Source of the DNA: G11 sp947167445
Lineage (GTDB): Bacteria > Bacillota > Clostridia > Lachnospirales > Lachnospiraceae
Length of the DNA: 64,000 nt
Reading direction: 5' to 3'
Assembly: GCA_947167445.1 (NCBI GenBank)
Contig: CAMVID010000001.1
Location: 256,064 to 320,063 of the forward strand
Shown: positions 8,990-18,839 of the stretch, one piece after another
Position numbering within the stretch: the stretch's first letter is position 1
Layout of the letters: every line of letters starts with the position of its first letter
Position numbers and translations under genes: made by a program
The notes under the pieces: generated by a model
Database searches by the model: none
Told to the model about the DNA's origin: nothing
The model's input: only the letters and a program-made list of their open reading frames with translations

Positions 8990-11900
8990 CTAATCGTCCA
9001 AATCCTTATCGATAAGGTTAACACTTACCAATGCCGAAATACCCTTCTCCTGCATTGTTATACCGTACAGTCTGTCTGCAGATTCCATGGTGCCACGTCT
9101 GTGGGTGATAACAATGAACTGGGTATGCTTTTCGAGTTTATGAAGGTACTTCGCGAATCTGCTGACGTTCGATTCGTCAAGGGCAGCCTCAATCTCATCC
9201 AAAAGACAGAAAGGTGAAGGCTTAAGGTTCTGAATTGCAAACAAAAGTGCAATTGCAGCAAGGGATTTCTCACCACCGGATAACTGCATCATGTTCTGGA
9301 GTTTCTTTCCGGGAGGCTGAGCAATTACACGTATGCCTGCCTCAAGAACATCCTCATCCTCAATGAGTTCCAAAGTACCTTTACCGCCGCCGAACAGCTC
9401 CTTAAATACCTTGTCAAATTCTCGGTTGATTTCGTTAAACTTCTCGTTAAACTGTTTTCTCATTGCAGTATCAAGTTCTGCAATGATGCCTTCAAGAGTT
9501 TTCTCAGCCTCAATCAGATCATCGTGCTGAGTCTTTAAGAAGGTATATCTTTCCATCAATGCCTTGTATTCCTCAATTGCATTGACATTAACATCGCCAA
9601 GTTTCTTGATTTCATCCTTGATTGCGCTGACCTGCTTCTTCATTGCCGAAAGGTTGGTCAGTTCTTCATTACGCATGGACTTGGCATCCACAAGGGTGAT
9701 TTCATACTCTTCCCACATGTAATTGATCTGAGTTGAAATATTCTCCTCAAGTCTTTCCTTCTGGGAGTTAAGTCTGTATACTTCCTTGTCCAAAGCATTC
9801 ATTCGCTCAGACAATTCCTCACGCTTTGTAAAGAAACTCTTGTTCTTGGCATTGAGTTCTTCCTTCCTCTCAATGTCAGCTTTAAGTTTCTTCTCTGCCT
9901 CGGTCTGTGATGTATGAGAAGCAAGTATGGTTTTTTCCAGCTCGGAAATATTCTCCTGCTTGCTTTCGATCTCGATGGCACTGCCTTCGATGGAGTCGGT
10001 AATCTCCTTCAATTCGGATACCAGCTTCTCTATCTCGCCATTGATACGGTCCACGTTGCTTTGCATGAATTCCTGGGACTGAACCATCTTCTCAACCTTC
10101 ATATCCCAATCGGAAACAAGGGCAGACTGATTGGTCTCCTCCAGTCTCTTCTTCTCAAGCTGCGCAGTGAATTCGTTTATCTGCTTATCAACGTTCTTTT
10201 CAAGTTCCTCAGACTCTTTAAGTTCCTGGTTAATCTCCAACTTGCTCTGTCTGATTTCCTCTGTCTGTTTAAGGATTTCTGCCTCTTCAGCCTTAAGTTC
10301 ATCAACACTTGAAGCGGTTTCCTCCTGTTTCTCCTTCTCCTTAACCACATTGAGTCTCTTGGTATTCTGCTCAATGAACTTATTCTGTAAAAGGAGCTTG
10401 TTCTTGTCGCTTTCGGCTCTTAACTTATTACGTTCTTCCTTGATTTCTTCAATCTTGGAATCAAAGTTATCAATCTCTTCCTTTAATGCAGCAACCTTCT
10501 TCTTAAGCTCTTCCAGCTCACGTCTTCTGCCCAGAAGATTGTTGTTATTCTTAAAGGAACCACCGCTTATGGCACCGCCGGGTACTAAAAGTTCACCTTC
10601 AATGGTTACCATTCTGATGGTATAGTTGTACTTTCTGGCAATCTTAACCGCATTGTCAACATTATCTACAACAAGAATACGGCCAAGCAAAGATCTTGCC
10701 ACGTCAGAGTACTTCTTATCGATTTTTACAAGGGTATCAGCCATGCCGATAACACCATTTTCCTTAAGGGAATCCTTTGCTTTAAATTCCTCGGGATTCT
10801 TAATGCTGGTTAAGGGTAAGAATGTGGCACGTCCCGCTTTATTCTTTTTGAGGAATTCAATCATCTTCTTGGCGGTTTCTTCATCATCTGTAACAATGTT
10901 CTGGATATTTCCGCCGAGAGCAGTCTCAATGGCAGTCTCATATTTGGGGTCAACCTTAATGATGTCTGCGACGACACCGACGATTCCCTTATTGTTATCC
11001 TTTTGCTCCATGACGCTCTTAACAGCGCCACCGTAGCCTTCGTATTTCTCGGTAATGTCAAGGAGAGTCTCGAGTCTTGATTTCTCCTGATGATACAGTT
11101 CCTGCTTCTGCCTTAAATTGTTGTCGGCATTTCCAAGCTCTTCTCTGATTTCCCCAAGGCGCAGGTCCATTTTTGCCTGATTTTCGTTCAAAACTCTAAG
11201 TTCTTCATTTACAGCTTCGAACTCAGCTTCCAGCTCTTTAATGGTTTCGCTGTGCTTTTCCTCATCGGATTTCACACGCAAAAGTCTGCTGTTTAAGTCA
11301 GCTCTTCTGATATTTACGTTCTCGAGCATGGTATCAAGACGTCCAACCTTGGATTTAATGGTTGCACGCTGATTCAAAGCTTCGATAATGGTATTCTTTC
11401 CTGTTTCAATCTGCTCGTTTAAAGAAGCGATTTCGTTCTGAAGGATATTCAGCTCATAAGCAACTTCATCTCTTTGGGATTTCAGCTGCTGAACCTGGCC
11501 ATCTACAGTATTCTTCTCATCTAAGATGGCCTCTTTTTCCTTCTCTCTTTCCTTAATCTCGGCACCGACATTTTCTTCTCTTGTATGGAAATGTCCCTCG
11601 CTGCTCTTTAAGGAGTTAATCTGCTCTTTTAAAACAGCGATTTCATTTTCAAGTTTAGCGCGAAGCTCGTTGGTATCTGATAAAGAAGCTCTTCCTTTTT
11701 CGATAACATCATCAAGAGTTTCAAGTTCTGTCTCTATCTGCTCGTACTCAGTCTTGATGTTGTCATAGTTTTCAGTTGTTTCCGCAAGATCCTCGGAAGC
11801 AATCTTATACTTCTCAGCAACCGAATCAAGCTGTTCGGTTATCTTTTCGTTTTCAAGAAGGAACACGTTAACATCATAGTTCTTGAGTTCTTCCTTCTTC

Positions 11901-12550
11901 TTTAAGTAAACCTTGGCCTTCTCGGAAGCACGCTCCAAGGGACCAACCTGCTTCTCAAGTTCTCCAAGGATATCATTTACACGAACAAGATTGGCCTGCT
12001 CATCCTCAAGTTTCTTCTGAGCGGCATACTTTCTTCTTTTGAATTTAACAATACCTGCAGCCTCATCAAAGAGCTCACGCCTCTCCTCAGGTTTGCCGCT
12101 AAGAATCTTATCAATCTGACCCTGTCCGATGATTGAGTATCCTTCTTTACCGATACCTGTATCATAGAAAAGCTCACTGACATCTTTCAGTCTGCAAAGT
12201 GTACCGTTAATAAGATATTCACTTTCTCCCGAACGATAAATCCTTCTTGCTATTGTTACTTCTTCGTAGTCGATAGCAAGTGCGTGATCGGAGTTATCAA
12301 GAGTAATTGCCACATAAGCATAACCCATAGGCTTACGTGTCTCCGTTCCGGAGAAAATAACATCCTGCATGGAAGCACCACGGAGCTGCTTGATACGCTG
12401 CTCACCAAGAACCCAGCGAACGGCGTCGGCAACGTTACTCTTACCCGAACCGTTAGGTCCAACAATAGCTGTGATGCCATCATGGAATTTAAACTCTATT
12501 TTATTTGCAAAGGATTTGAATCCATGCACCTCAATACTTTTTAAATACAT
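8990..12550 (-). CDS. smc: chromosome segregation ATPase SMC
   Basis: This 1186-residue SMC protein is the core of the condensin complex that organises and segregates the chromosome. Walker A is GPNGSGKSN at residues 31-39. Two long coiled coils flank a hinge domain (about 510-660, with GYGGAVKSV and the glycine-rich AISGGS segment). The ABC signature LSGGEKSL and Walker B LLDEIEAALD are near 1090-1125. It lies between rnc and ftsY on the same strand with short gaps, a conserved Firmicutes order. Confidence 0.98.
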   Translation of the reverse strand: MYLKSIEVHGFKSFANKIEFKFHDGITAIVGPNGSGKSNVADAVRWVLGEQRIKQLRGASMQDVIFSGTETRKPMGYAYVAITLDNSDHALAIDYEEVTIARRIYRSGESEYLINGTLCRLKDVSELFYDTGIGKEGYSIIGQGQIDKILSGKPEERRELFDEAAGIVKFKRRKYAAQKKLEDEQANLVRVNDILGELEKQVGPLERASEKAKVYLKKKEELKNYDVNVFLLENEKITEQLDSVAEKYKIASEDLAETTENYDNIKTEYEQIETELETLDDVIEKGRASLSDTNELRAKLENEIAVLKEQINSLKSSEGHFHTREENVGAEIKEREKEKEAILDEKNTVDGQVQQLKSQRDEVAYELNILQNEIASLNEQIETGKNTIIEALNQRATIKSKVGRLDTMLENVNIRRADLNSRLLRVKSDEEKHSETIKELEAEFEAVNEELRVLNENQAKMDLRLGEIREELGNADNNLRQKQELYHQEKSRLETLLDITEKYEGYGGAVKSVMEQKDNNKGIVGVVADIIKVDPKYETAIETALGGNIQNIVTDDEETAKKMIEFLKKNKAGRATFLPLTSIKNPEEFKAKDSLKENGVIGMADTLVKIDKKYSDVARSLLGRILVVDNVDNAVKIARKYNYTIRMVTIEGELLVPGGAISGGSFKNNNNLLGRRRELEELKKKVAALKEEIDNFDSKIEEIKEERNKLRAESDKNKLLLQNKFIEQNTKRLNVVKEKEKQEETASSVDELKAEEAEILKQTEEIRQSKLEINQELKESEELEKNVDKQINEFTAQLEKKRLEETNQSALVSDWDMKVEKMVQSQEFMQSNVDRINGEIEKLVSELKEITDSIEGSAIEIESKQENISELEKTILASHTSQTEAEKKLKADIERKEELNAKNKSFFTKREELSERMNALDKEVYRLNSQKERLEENISTQINYMWEEYEITLVDAKSMRNEELTNLSAMKKQVSAIKDEIKKLGDVNVNAIEEYKALMERYTFLKTQHDDLIEAEKTLEGIIAELDTAMRKQFNEKFNEINREFDKVFKELFGGGKGTLELIEDEDVLEAGIRVIAQPPGKKLQNMMQLSGGEKSLAAIALLFAIQNLKPSPFCLLDEIEAALDESNVSRFAKYLHKLEKHTQFIVITHRRGTMESADRLYGITMQEKGISALVSVNLIDKDLDD

Positions 12551-12564
12551 TGTGTAATATCCCG

Positions 12565-13254
12565 CTATTTGTTATTTAATTCGAGAAGGGCTTTGTAAGC
12601 AGCCTGCTGTTCGGCAGCCTTTTTGGATTTACCCTGCCCCTGACATACCGGCTTATCACCGATAAATGCCTCGACTGTAAAAATCTTCTCGTGCTCCGGA
12701 CCTTCCTCACCCAGGGTCTCGTATTTCACTGAAGTGTGAAGCTCCTTTTGAACCTTTTCCTGAAGAATAGTCTTGGCATCATAGAAAAGCGTTTTATTCT
12801 CCAAATCGGATAAAATGAACCTGTGAATAAAATCCTCGCAAGGCTCAAATCCGCCATCAATATACATAGCACCGATAATGGCCTCACAAACATCGGAAGT
12901 AATGGAATCACGTCCTCTTCCGCCGGTATTCTCTTCACCTTTACCCAGTCGGATGAACTTATTTAATTCAATATCTTTGGCGCAGTATGCCAGTGCCGGT
13001 TCGCACACATAGGTGGAACGAAGCTTGGTCATCTGCCCCTCTCTCAGCTTCGGCTCTTGTCTAAAAAGGAATGCACTGCTCACTAATTCAAGCACGGCAT
13101 CCCCCAAAAATTCAAGACGTTCATAATCGCCAACACAGTTAATGCGCTGCTCATTGGCATAAGAGCTATGAGTCAGCGCTTGAGTCAGAAGCTGTGGGTT
13201 CTTAAAACTATAACCGATTCTTCTTTGCAATTCGGCTTCATTGTACTCAGTCAA
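12565..13254 (-). CDS. rnc: ribonuclease III
   Basis: RNase III cleaves double-stranded RNA in rRNA maturation and mRNA decay. The catalytic signature ERLEFLGDAVLEL lies at residues 45-57, and the second acidic site is SDVCEAIIGAMYIDGG near 115-130. A double-stranded RNA-binding domain fills about 155-226 (GKSKKAAEQQAA). The start is TTG with GGGAG seven bases upstream; no in-frame ATG near it would keep the conserved N-terminus. It sits between acpP and smc. Confidence 0.97.
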   Translation of the reverse strand: MTEYNEAELQRRIGYSFKNPQLLTQALTHSSYANEQRINCVGDYERLEFLGDAVLELVSSAFLFRQEPKLREGQMTKLRSTYVCEPALAYCAKDIELNKFIRLGKGEENTGGRGRDSITSDVCEAIIGAMYIDGGFEPCEDFIHRFILSDLENKTLFYDAKTILQEKVQKELHTSVKYETLGEEGPEHEKIFTVEAFIGDKPVCQGQGKSKKAAEQQAAYKALLELNNK

Positions 13255-13291
13255 ATCAAGTCTCCCAAAGCAATTATTCTGATAGGATAAA

Positions 13292-13522
13292 TTAGTTTAA
13301 TGCACTCTTTATAAGTTCAACCGCCTCTTCAACGGTGGTAATGTTCTCAGCGCTTTCAGGTGCAATTTCAATGTCAAACTCTTCCTCGATACCCATAATA
13401 ATCTGGAATAAATCAAGGGAATCAGCACCAAGGTCGTCAACAAAAGTGGTGGATAATTTAATCTCCTCGGTATCTACATTAAGTACCTCTGCGATAACCT
13501 TTTTCAACTTCTCAAATTCCAT
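13292..13522 (-). CDS. acpP: acyl carrier protein
   Basis: This 76-residue acidic protein carries the phosphopantetheine attachment serine S35 in the DSL motif (DLGADSLDL). It is the acyl shuttle of type II fatty acid and phospholipid synthesis. It follows plsX, whose product uses acyl-ACP, and precedes rnc. Confidence 0.97.
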   Translation of the reverse strand: MEFEKLKKVIAEVLNVDTEEIKLSTTFVDDLGADSLDLFQIIMGIEEEFDIEIAPESAENITTVEEAVELIKSALN

Positions 13523-13570
13523 AATAATCAGCCTTTCTTAATTAAAAATGATTTGTCACCCCTCGGCTTT

Positions 13571-14578
13571 TTATTCCGCCGAGATTTTTTGACTTATTTT
13601 GTCATTTATATTCTTCTGTGCAAAAGAAACACATTGAATAACCGTATTTTTAATTTCTATGGCTTTGGAGCTTCCGTGGGTCTTCATAACAAGACCATTT
13701 AATCCAAGCATGGGCGCTCCGCCATACTGTTCAAGTGAAAACTGCTTCATGTTCTCCTTGAGTTCTTTCTTAATTAACAATGCACCAAGTTTGGTCTTAA
13801 GGTTGGCAAACATTGTCTGTTTGAGAGTCTTAAGCATTATTTTGCCTACACCCTCATACATTTTAAGGATTACATTGCCGGTAAATGCTTCGCAAACAAT
13901 TACATCGGCATATCCTTCGGGAATATCTCTTGCTTCGATACTTCCGATAAAATTAATGTCCGGGCAGTTCTTTAACAAAGGAAATGCTTCCTTAACAAGG
14001 TTGTTGCCCTTTTCCTCCTCCGCACCGATATTAACGATTGCAACGGTGGGGTTGAGTTTATCCATAATATTCTCCATATAAACGGAGCCTATCTTTGCAA
14101 ACTGAACCAGATGACTTGCTCTGGCATCTACATTTGCGCCACAGTCAATCAATAAGGACGCGCCCTTTGCAGTGGGAATCAGAGGAGCAAGAGGTGCTCT
14201 CTCAACACCCTTTATTCTGCCTACAATTACCTGGCCGCCTACAAGTGTGGCACCTGTGCTGCCTGCGGAAACATAGGCATCACATTCATTATTTTTAACC
14301 ATATATAAGGCTTTCACGATTGAAGAATCCTTCTTCTTACGGATTGCCATAACAGGGGGCTCTGCCATTTCAATTACTTCCTCGGCATTAACAACACATA
14401 CCCTGTCCTTATCATAGGTGTATTTAGCCAATTCGGCATTGACATCTGCCTCCCTGCCAACAAGGAAAACCTTAACATTCTTCTCTTCGTTGACAGCATC
14501 AATACAGCCCTTTACAATTTCACCGGGTGCGTTATCGCCACCCATTGCATCAACTGCAACTCTAACCAATTCAGCCAT
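13571..14578 (-). CDS. plsX: phosphate acyltransferase PlsX
   Basis: PlsX converts acyl-ACP and phosphate into acyl-phosphate for PlsY, the first step of phospholipid synthesis in Firmicutes. The protein is full length (335 residues). It starts with the typical VRVAVDAMGGDNAPGEIVKG and has the conserved segments SAGSTGA and EAFTGNVILKMYEG. It is first in the plsX-acpP-rnc-smc-ftsY run; the rpmF gene that often precedes plsX is absent. Confidence 0.97.
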   Translation of the reverse strand: MAELVRVAVDAMGGDNAPGEIVKGCIDAVNEEKNVKVFLVGREADVNAELAKYTYDKDRVCVVNAEEVIEMAEPPVMAIRKKKDSSIVKALYMVKNNECDAYVSAGSTGATLVGGQVIVGRIKGVERAPLAPLIPTAKGASLLIDCGANVDARASHLVQFAKIGSVYMENIMDKLNPTVAIVNIGAEEEKGNNLVKEAFPLLKNCPDINFIGSIEARDIPEGYADVIVCEAFTGNVILKMYEGVGKIMLKTLKQTMFANLKTKLGALLIKKELKENMKQFSLEQYGGAPMLGLNGLVMKTHGSSKAIEIKNTVIQCVSFAQKNINDKISQKISAE

Positions 14579-14634
14579 TAAAAAGAGCTCCTTCTTCTTG
14601 TCTCATTTTAATATACTAAACACATATCTAAAAA

Positions 14635-15630
14635 TCAAGAATTTAAATATCCCTGCAAAGACTGATTTAAGAACGCCACATAGTCTTTAACCACGTTTTC
14701 AGGGCTTTTGATTCTGACCTCAGGCCCAAGACCCAAAACCCAGCCAAAGAACTGCTGACTTACACAGACATTAAACCTTGCTTCAAAACGGTCTCCGCCA
14801 AAATACTTTATGGCCGTATCCACACCGAACCTGTCAATTATAACCCCTGCAAGATAGGTGGGCAACTCCAATATTACCGTTTCATCTGTTCCGTGGTACA
14901 TTCCGAAGTTCTTAGATGAGTATTTCGCAAGATCAAGGCGCTCAAACTTCTCTTTACCGGTTCTTTCAAGTTCCAAAATCTCGCAGTCTCTGATTTTGTC
15001 TACTCTGTAATGTCTGATTTCACCGGCGCCTGTATCAAAGCCCACAAGATAATAGTTCTCATCCTGCCAGACCAAAAGCCAGGGACTCACTTCCCTTATC
15101 TTGCCCTCGTCCTTTTCCACCAGTTTCTTTTCAGGAGTCCATATCATGTAGGAAAAAGCAAGGCGCTTATTCTCCCTGATGGCAGAGTGAATTGCATCCA
15201 CCGTGTAATAAATGGATTCATTTCCGGACTTGGCACGATCCGCAATATACACTTCTCTTTGAAGCGTGCCGGCTTCATATTTGTTAGTCAGCCCTGAAAG
15301 CTTTTTTATTAACTGCCTTGATTTCTTCTCGGTAATGAACCTGGAAGACTGTACAGCATCAACCAAAAGCTTTAATTCTGCGGACTCAAACTCATGGCTT
15401 GCCATATAATAGCCTCCGCCATCAGCGGCGGTAAGTTTAATTATGTCATAGCCATACTCAATCAGCTCATCAATATCCGCATAGATTGTCTTTCTGTCGG
15501 CATGAATACCCAATGAATCAAGGCGGGCAATCAGTTCCTTTGTAGAAATCGGATGATTCTCATCAGTCTCGTTGTTAAGAATATCAATCAGGTATAAAAG
15601 CTTACTCTTCTGATTCTGACTTTTTGGCAT
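14635..15630 (-). CDS. WYL-domain transcriptional regulator
   Basis: Residues 1-75 form a winged helix-turn-helix of the HTH_11/DeoR type (STKELIARLDSLGIHADRKTIYADIDEL). A WYL domain follows at about 140-310 (RLAFSYMIWT, VSPWLLVWQDENYYLVGFD). WYL proteins are ligand-sensing regulators, in some cases binding nucleic acids or nucleotides. The target is unknown. Its start codon lies inside the last 29 bases of the upstream 48-residue membrane protein gene, so the two are translationally coupled. Confidence 0.88.
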   Translation of the reverse strand: MPKSQNQKSKLLYLIDILNNETDENHPISTKELIARLDSLGIHADRKTIYADIDELIEYGYDIIKLTAADGGGYYMASHEFESAELKLLVDAVQSSRFITEKKSRQLIKKLSGLTNKYEAGTLQREVYIADRAKSGNESIYYTVDAIHSAIRENKRLAFSYMIWTPEKKLVEKDEGKIREVSPWLLVWQDENYYLVGFDTGAGEIRHYRVDKIRDCEILELERTGKEKFERLDLAKYSSKNFGMYHGTDETVILELPTYLAGVIIDRFGVDTAIKYFGGDRFEARFNVCVSQQFFGWVLGLGPEVRIKSPENVVKDYVAFLNQSLQGYLNS

Positions 15631-15748
15631 CCTTACGTTTCCTCAGCTGATAACCTATAATTCCACCAAGTGCTCCTACAAGTACAAATGCTGCCACTAC
15701 CATAAGGTAAGACAAGAATGAATTCAAAAATAAAATTCCGTTTTCCAT
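15602..15748 (-). CDS. small single-pass membrane protein (48 residues), unknown function
   Basis: A short gene with a strong ribosome site (AAGGAG, 8 bases before the ATG at 15746-15748) encodes 48 residues starting MENGILFLNS. One hydrophobic helix of about 22 residues (YLMVVAAFVLVGALGGIIGY) is followed by a highly charged tail rich in Lys and Glu. It ends inside the start of the WYL regulator (29-base overlap). Coupling and good ribosome-binding sequence argue that it is a real gene. Function is unknown. Confidence 0.7.
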   Translation of the reverse strand: MENGILFLNSFLSYLMVVAAFVLVGALGGIIGYQLRKRKDAKKSESEE

Positions 15749-15761
15749 AAGCGTTTTCTCC

Positions 15762-16244
15762 TTATACGTCCTCTATCAGATTATCACCGTCTGCGGCGTT
15801 AGTCGCCAGTTTATCACATCTTTCGTTGAACTCATGACCGTCGTGTCCCTTGACCCAAACGAACTTAACCTTATGAGGTTCCTTTGCCTTTAGAAGCCTC
15901 TTCCACAATTCAGGGTTCTTAACCGGCTGCTTTGAAGCGCTTCTCCAGTTATTCTTAATCCAGTTATCAACCCAGCCTGCATTGAAGGCATCCGTAAGAT
16001 ACTTGGAGTCTGAATACAAGGTCACATCACAGGGCTTTGTCAGGGCTTCCAGACCGATTATTGCAGCCATAAGCTCCATTCGATTATTGGTGGTTTTGAT
16101 ATATCCCTGCGAAAATTCTCTTTCATGGATATTTCCTTTGGAATCAACAAATCGAAGGATTGTCCCATACCCTCCGGGGCCCTCGGGATTTCCCCTGGCC
16201 GCTCCGTCCGTATATACATCTACTTTTGTCAAAACATCACTCAT
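15762..16244 (-). CDS. rnhA: ribonuclease HI
   Basis: RNase HI cuts the RNA strand of RNA-DNA hybrids. The four catalytic acids are visible: D13 (VYTDGAARGNP), E57 (NNRMELMAAI), D79 (LYSDSKYL) and D144 (ERCDKLAT). The length of 160 residues is normal. Its start overlaps the end of the MutS-like gene by 8 bases. It is 13 bases upstream of the small membrane protein gene. Confidence 0.97.
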   Translation of the reverse strand: MSDVLTKVDVYTDGAARGNPEGPGGYGTILRFVDSKGNIHEREFSQGYIKTTNNRMELMAAIIGLEALTKPCDVTLYSDSKYLTDAFNAGWVDNWIKNNWRSASKQPVKNPELWKRLLKAKEPHKVKFVWVKGHDGHEFNERCDKLATNAADGDNLIEDV

Positions 16245-17919
16245 AGTTTACGTTTTCCCATGTTCCGTTTTCAAGGAAACCGGCAGACATCTTTTCAGCC
16301 GACTCAACCAGTGAAGAATCATAGCCCATAACAGAAAGAAGCTTGATGGCATTTCTGGTTGTTGCCTTTCCTTCTTTAATCATATATGAGAATTTAACGT
16401 CTCCGTCTTCTATTTCTTCCTCAAAATGGTAATTATCATAGTATTTTGCCAAAAGATCGGCAAGTTCTATATCGTGTGTAGCTGCAAAGCAGATAACGTG
16501 GCTTTTTGCAAGGCTCTTCAAAATCTGTGTCGAAGCGGCAATCCGCTCCACTGTATTGGTGCCTCTTAAAACCTCATCCACAAAGCAAAGTACAGGTATA
16601 TCTCCTTTAGCTCTGTCAAGAATTCGTTTAATGGACTTAATCTCAACAATGTAGTAACTTTCATTGTCAAAAATATTGTCCTTAAGAGCCATGGATGACG
16701 CGATATAGAACAAAGGAGCAACATAAGATTTTGCAAAAACAGTATGAATAGACTGAGCCATAATGGCATTTATGGCAACCATCTTTAAGAAGGTTGATTT
16801 ACCTGATGCATTGGAACCGGTAAGCAAAACGCCCCTTTTTACCTCAATTCCGTTAGGAACGCAATCCTCCAAAAGAGGATGTCTTCCCTCTTCAAGTGTT
16901 AAAGTCTCTCCGATTCCGGGAACACAGAAATCATTCAGTGAGCAGCGATATGCAGCAATTGAAAGCATGGAATCCAGATATCCCACAGCTTTAACAAGCA
17001 CATCAATATCCTCAGTATGATTTCTGACTTCCACAAGCATGTTGTTAAACTTAATTATATCAACATGAAAGCACATCCTTAAATAGTCAAAAATCATGTC
17101 CAATGGATTTCCGGATGCCGACATTCTTGCCGAGCTCATAATAATGTATGAACCACGTCTGAATTTATTAAGTTTGGCCTTGCTTAATCTGATAATTTCC
17201 CACTCTTCGTTCCAGACCGCATGATCAAGTTTCTCAAGGGCGTCTCCTGTCTGAAGGAGCCTCATAATATAAGAAAAACTTGTTATGTAAGGATCAATCT
17301 GCGATTTCTCCTTAAAGTAGGAAACAAAGTTATAAACAATTACACCGGCAATGGCTGCAGCTCCGATTCCGGGATTGTAGAAAATCAAACCGATGGCGAT
17401 AAAAAGTGCAACCCAGGACAGATAATGAAGGGTATTCTTTCTGACTCCCAGAATATCCAGATTATCAATGTAATCATGTATTGAATACTTGCCGGAATAA
17501 CCAAGTCCTGAAATCGCATAAGCCACATCAACTCTGTCCTTTTCATTGTCAATGAAATTGTTGATGTAGCGTTCCCTTTTATCAAGCTCCGATTCATCGA
17601 TTGAGGGAGTTCTTAAAAGGTGATATAAATACTCGTCTCCCGCTGATGAAAAGGCATAATTTAAACGTTTATAAACCTCATCCATCCCAAGATCGTTCCA
17701 GGTAATATCATCAACGCACAAATCCTCGGGATGTCTTTTAAAGAATCCGGCTATGGTATCCATTCTTCCGGCAGGATACTCCTTATTTCTTCTGACGCCG
17801 AATTTCTCACGAATGTTAGTAATGAATCTTATTCTATCTCTTCTCTTATCAAGCAATCCCTTGATAAAGAGAATGATGAGAAAAAGACCCATGACCCCCA
17901 GAAAAACTATATACTCCAT
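16237..17919 (-). CDS. membrane-anchored MutS-family ATPase
   Basis: The C-terminal third is a MutS domain V ATPase, with Walker A GSNASGKST near residue 370, Walker B CFVDEVLRGTN near 440 and the ATHD switch near 480. The N-terminal DNA-mismatch recognition domains of MutS are missing. Instead there is one hydrophobic helix at residues 3-23 and a pair at about 160-195 (ALFIAIGLIFY, AAIAGVIVYNFV). It is therefore not the mismatch repair MutS1 nor the Smr-bearing MutS2. Membrane-bound MutS-like proteins of this layout occur in Clostridia but their role is not established. It overlaps rnhA by 8 bases. Confidence 0.85.
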   Translation of the reverse strand: MEYIVFLGVMGLFLIILFIKGLLDKRRDRIRFITNIREKFGVRRNKEYPAGRMDTIAGFFKRHPEDLCVDDITWNDLGMDEVYKRLNYAFSSAGDEYLYHLLRTPSIDESELDKRERYINNFIDNEKDRVDVAYAISGLGYSGKYSIHDYIDNLDILGVRKNTLHYLSWVALFIAIGLIFYNPGIGAAAIAGVIVYNFVSYFKEKSQIDPYITSFSYIMRLLQTGDALEKLDHAVWNEEWEIIRLSKAKLNKFRRGSYIIMSSARMSASGNPLDMIFDYLRMCFHVDIIKFNNMLVEVRNHTEDIDVLVKAVGYLDSMLSIAAYRCSLNDFCVPGIGETLTLEEGRHPLLEDCVPNGIEVKRGVLLTGSNASGKSTFLKMVAINAIMAQSIHTVFAKSYVAPLFYIASSMALKDNIFDNESYYIVEIKSIKRILDRAKGDIPVLCFVDEVLRGTNTVERIAASTQILKSLAKSHVICFAATHDIELADLLAKYYDNYHFEEEIEDGDVKFSYMIKEGKATTRNAIKLLSVMGYDSSLVESAEKMSAGFLENGTWENVNYE

Positions 17920-17939
17920 GCTCTAAAAGCCTTTCAAAA

Positions 17940-18821
17940 TCACTTATACTGCTTGGATACGTAATCCCAGAATTCTGAGGCCACCACCGAAAGCTGCCTG
18001 TCGGCGGAATGGATCATAACATATGACGCAGTTATTTCCGGCTCCACAATCTTTCGGATGCCTATATCGGAATGTGCATACTTTCCGGCAGCTGCAGGAT
18101 AAATAGTTATTCCCACATTTGAAAGTGCAAGTTCATAAGCATTTAGCACATGGGCCATTCTTCCGATTATTCTGGGCTTCTCATTAATTCCCTTAAACCA
18201 TTCCTCAATTTCACTGACTCTGGATGCACGGCTTGGCACAACAAGGTCGTAAGGAGCCAGCTTCTTAAGGGGAACCACATCCTTGGTCTCCTTCATAAGA
18301 GGATGTCCCGGAGGAATCATGGCAACCCAGGGCTCCTTGGCCACAACCTGGCCTTTAAACCCTTCCGGATTATAGGGTGCAACAATAATTCCGATGTCAT
18401 CAAGCCCGTTCTGAACTCTCGCCAGAACATCATCTGAGTTTCCGTTCCAAATGGAGAACTGAACATTTGGATACAACTCATGGAAACCTGCAATCCATTT
18501 AGAAACCAGAGAAGGTGCACATCCTTCCACACTTGCAACATACAAAGTACCCTGCAGGCCCTTCTCCAGGTTCTTAATCTCAGCTGTGGATTTCTCAGTC
18601 AAATCAAGAATCTGGGTAGCATACTCATAGAAGTGCTTTCCCGCCTCAGTCAACTGCAATCCTCTGGCCTTTCTTATGAAAAGTTCAGCTCCCAGTTCCT
18701 CCTCCAAATCCTTCATCTGTCGACTTAAAGGGGGTTGTGCTATACAAAGTTTTTCAGCTGCTCTTGTAAAGTTTTTCTCCTGGGCAACTGCCAGGAAATA
18801 GCGAATATGCCTTAATTCCAT
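17940..18821 (-). CDS. LysR-family transcriptional regulator
   Basis: The N-terminal winged helix (MELRHIRYFLAVAQEKNFTRAAEKL, split here by the helix turn) and the following PPLSRQMKDLEEELG helix are a standard LysR DNA-binding domain. The periplasmic-binding-protein-like effector domain covers about 90-290. It lies 18 bases downstream of ahcY in the same direction, an unusual place for a LysR gene, which more often diverges from its target. Ligand and regulon cannot be read from the sequence. Confidence 0.93.
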   Translation of the reverse strand: MELRHIRYFLAVAQEKNFTRAAEKLCIAQPPLSRQMKDLEEELGAELFIRKARGLQLTEAGKHFYEYATQILDLTEKSTAEIKNLEKGLQGTLYVASVEGCAPSLVSKWIAGFHELYPNVQFSIWNGNSDDVLARVQNGLDDIGIIVAPYNPEGFKGQVVAKEPWVAMIPPGHPLMKETKDVVPLKKLAPYDLVVPSRASRVSEIEEWFKGINEKPRIIGRMAHVLNAYELALSNVGITIYPAAAGKYAHSDIGIRKIVEPEITASYVMIHSADRQLSVVASEFWDYVSKQYK

Positions 18822-18839
18822 CTATTCTTCCTTTTGGGA

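Noticed and set aside
13560..13600. Hairpin with six T's on the plus strand at the end of plsX
   Set aside because: Its T run points in the plus direction, but no plus-strand gene ends here; it includes the plsX stop codon. On the minus strand it lacks the T run, so I did not call a terminator.
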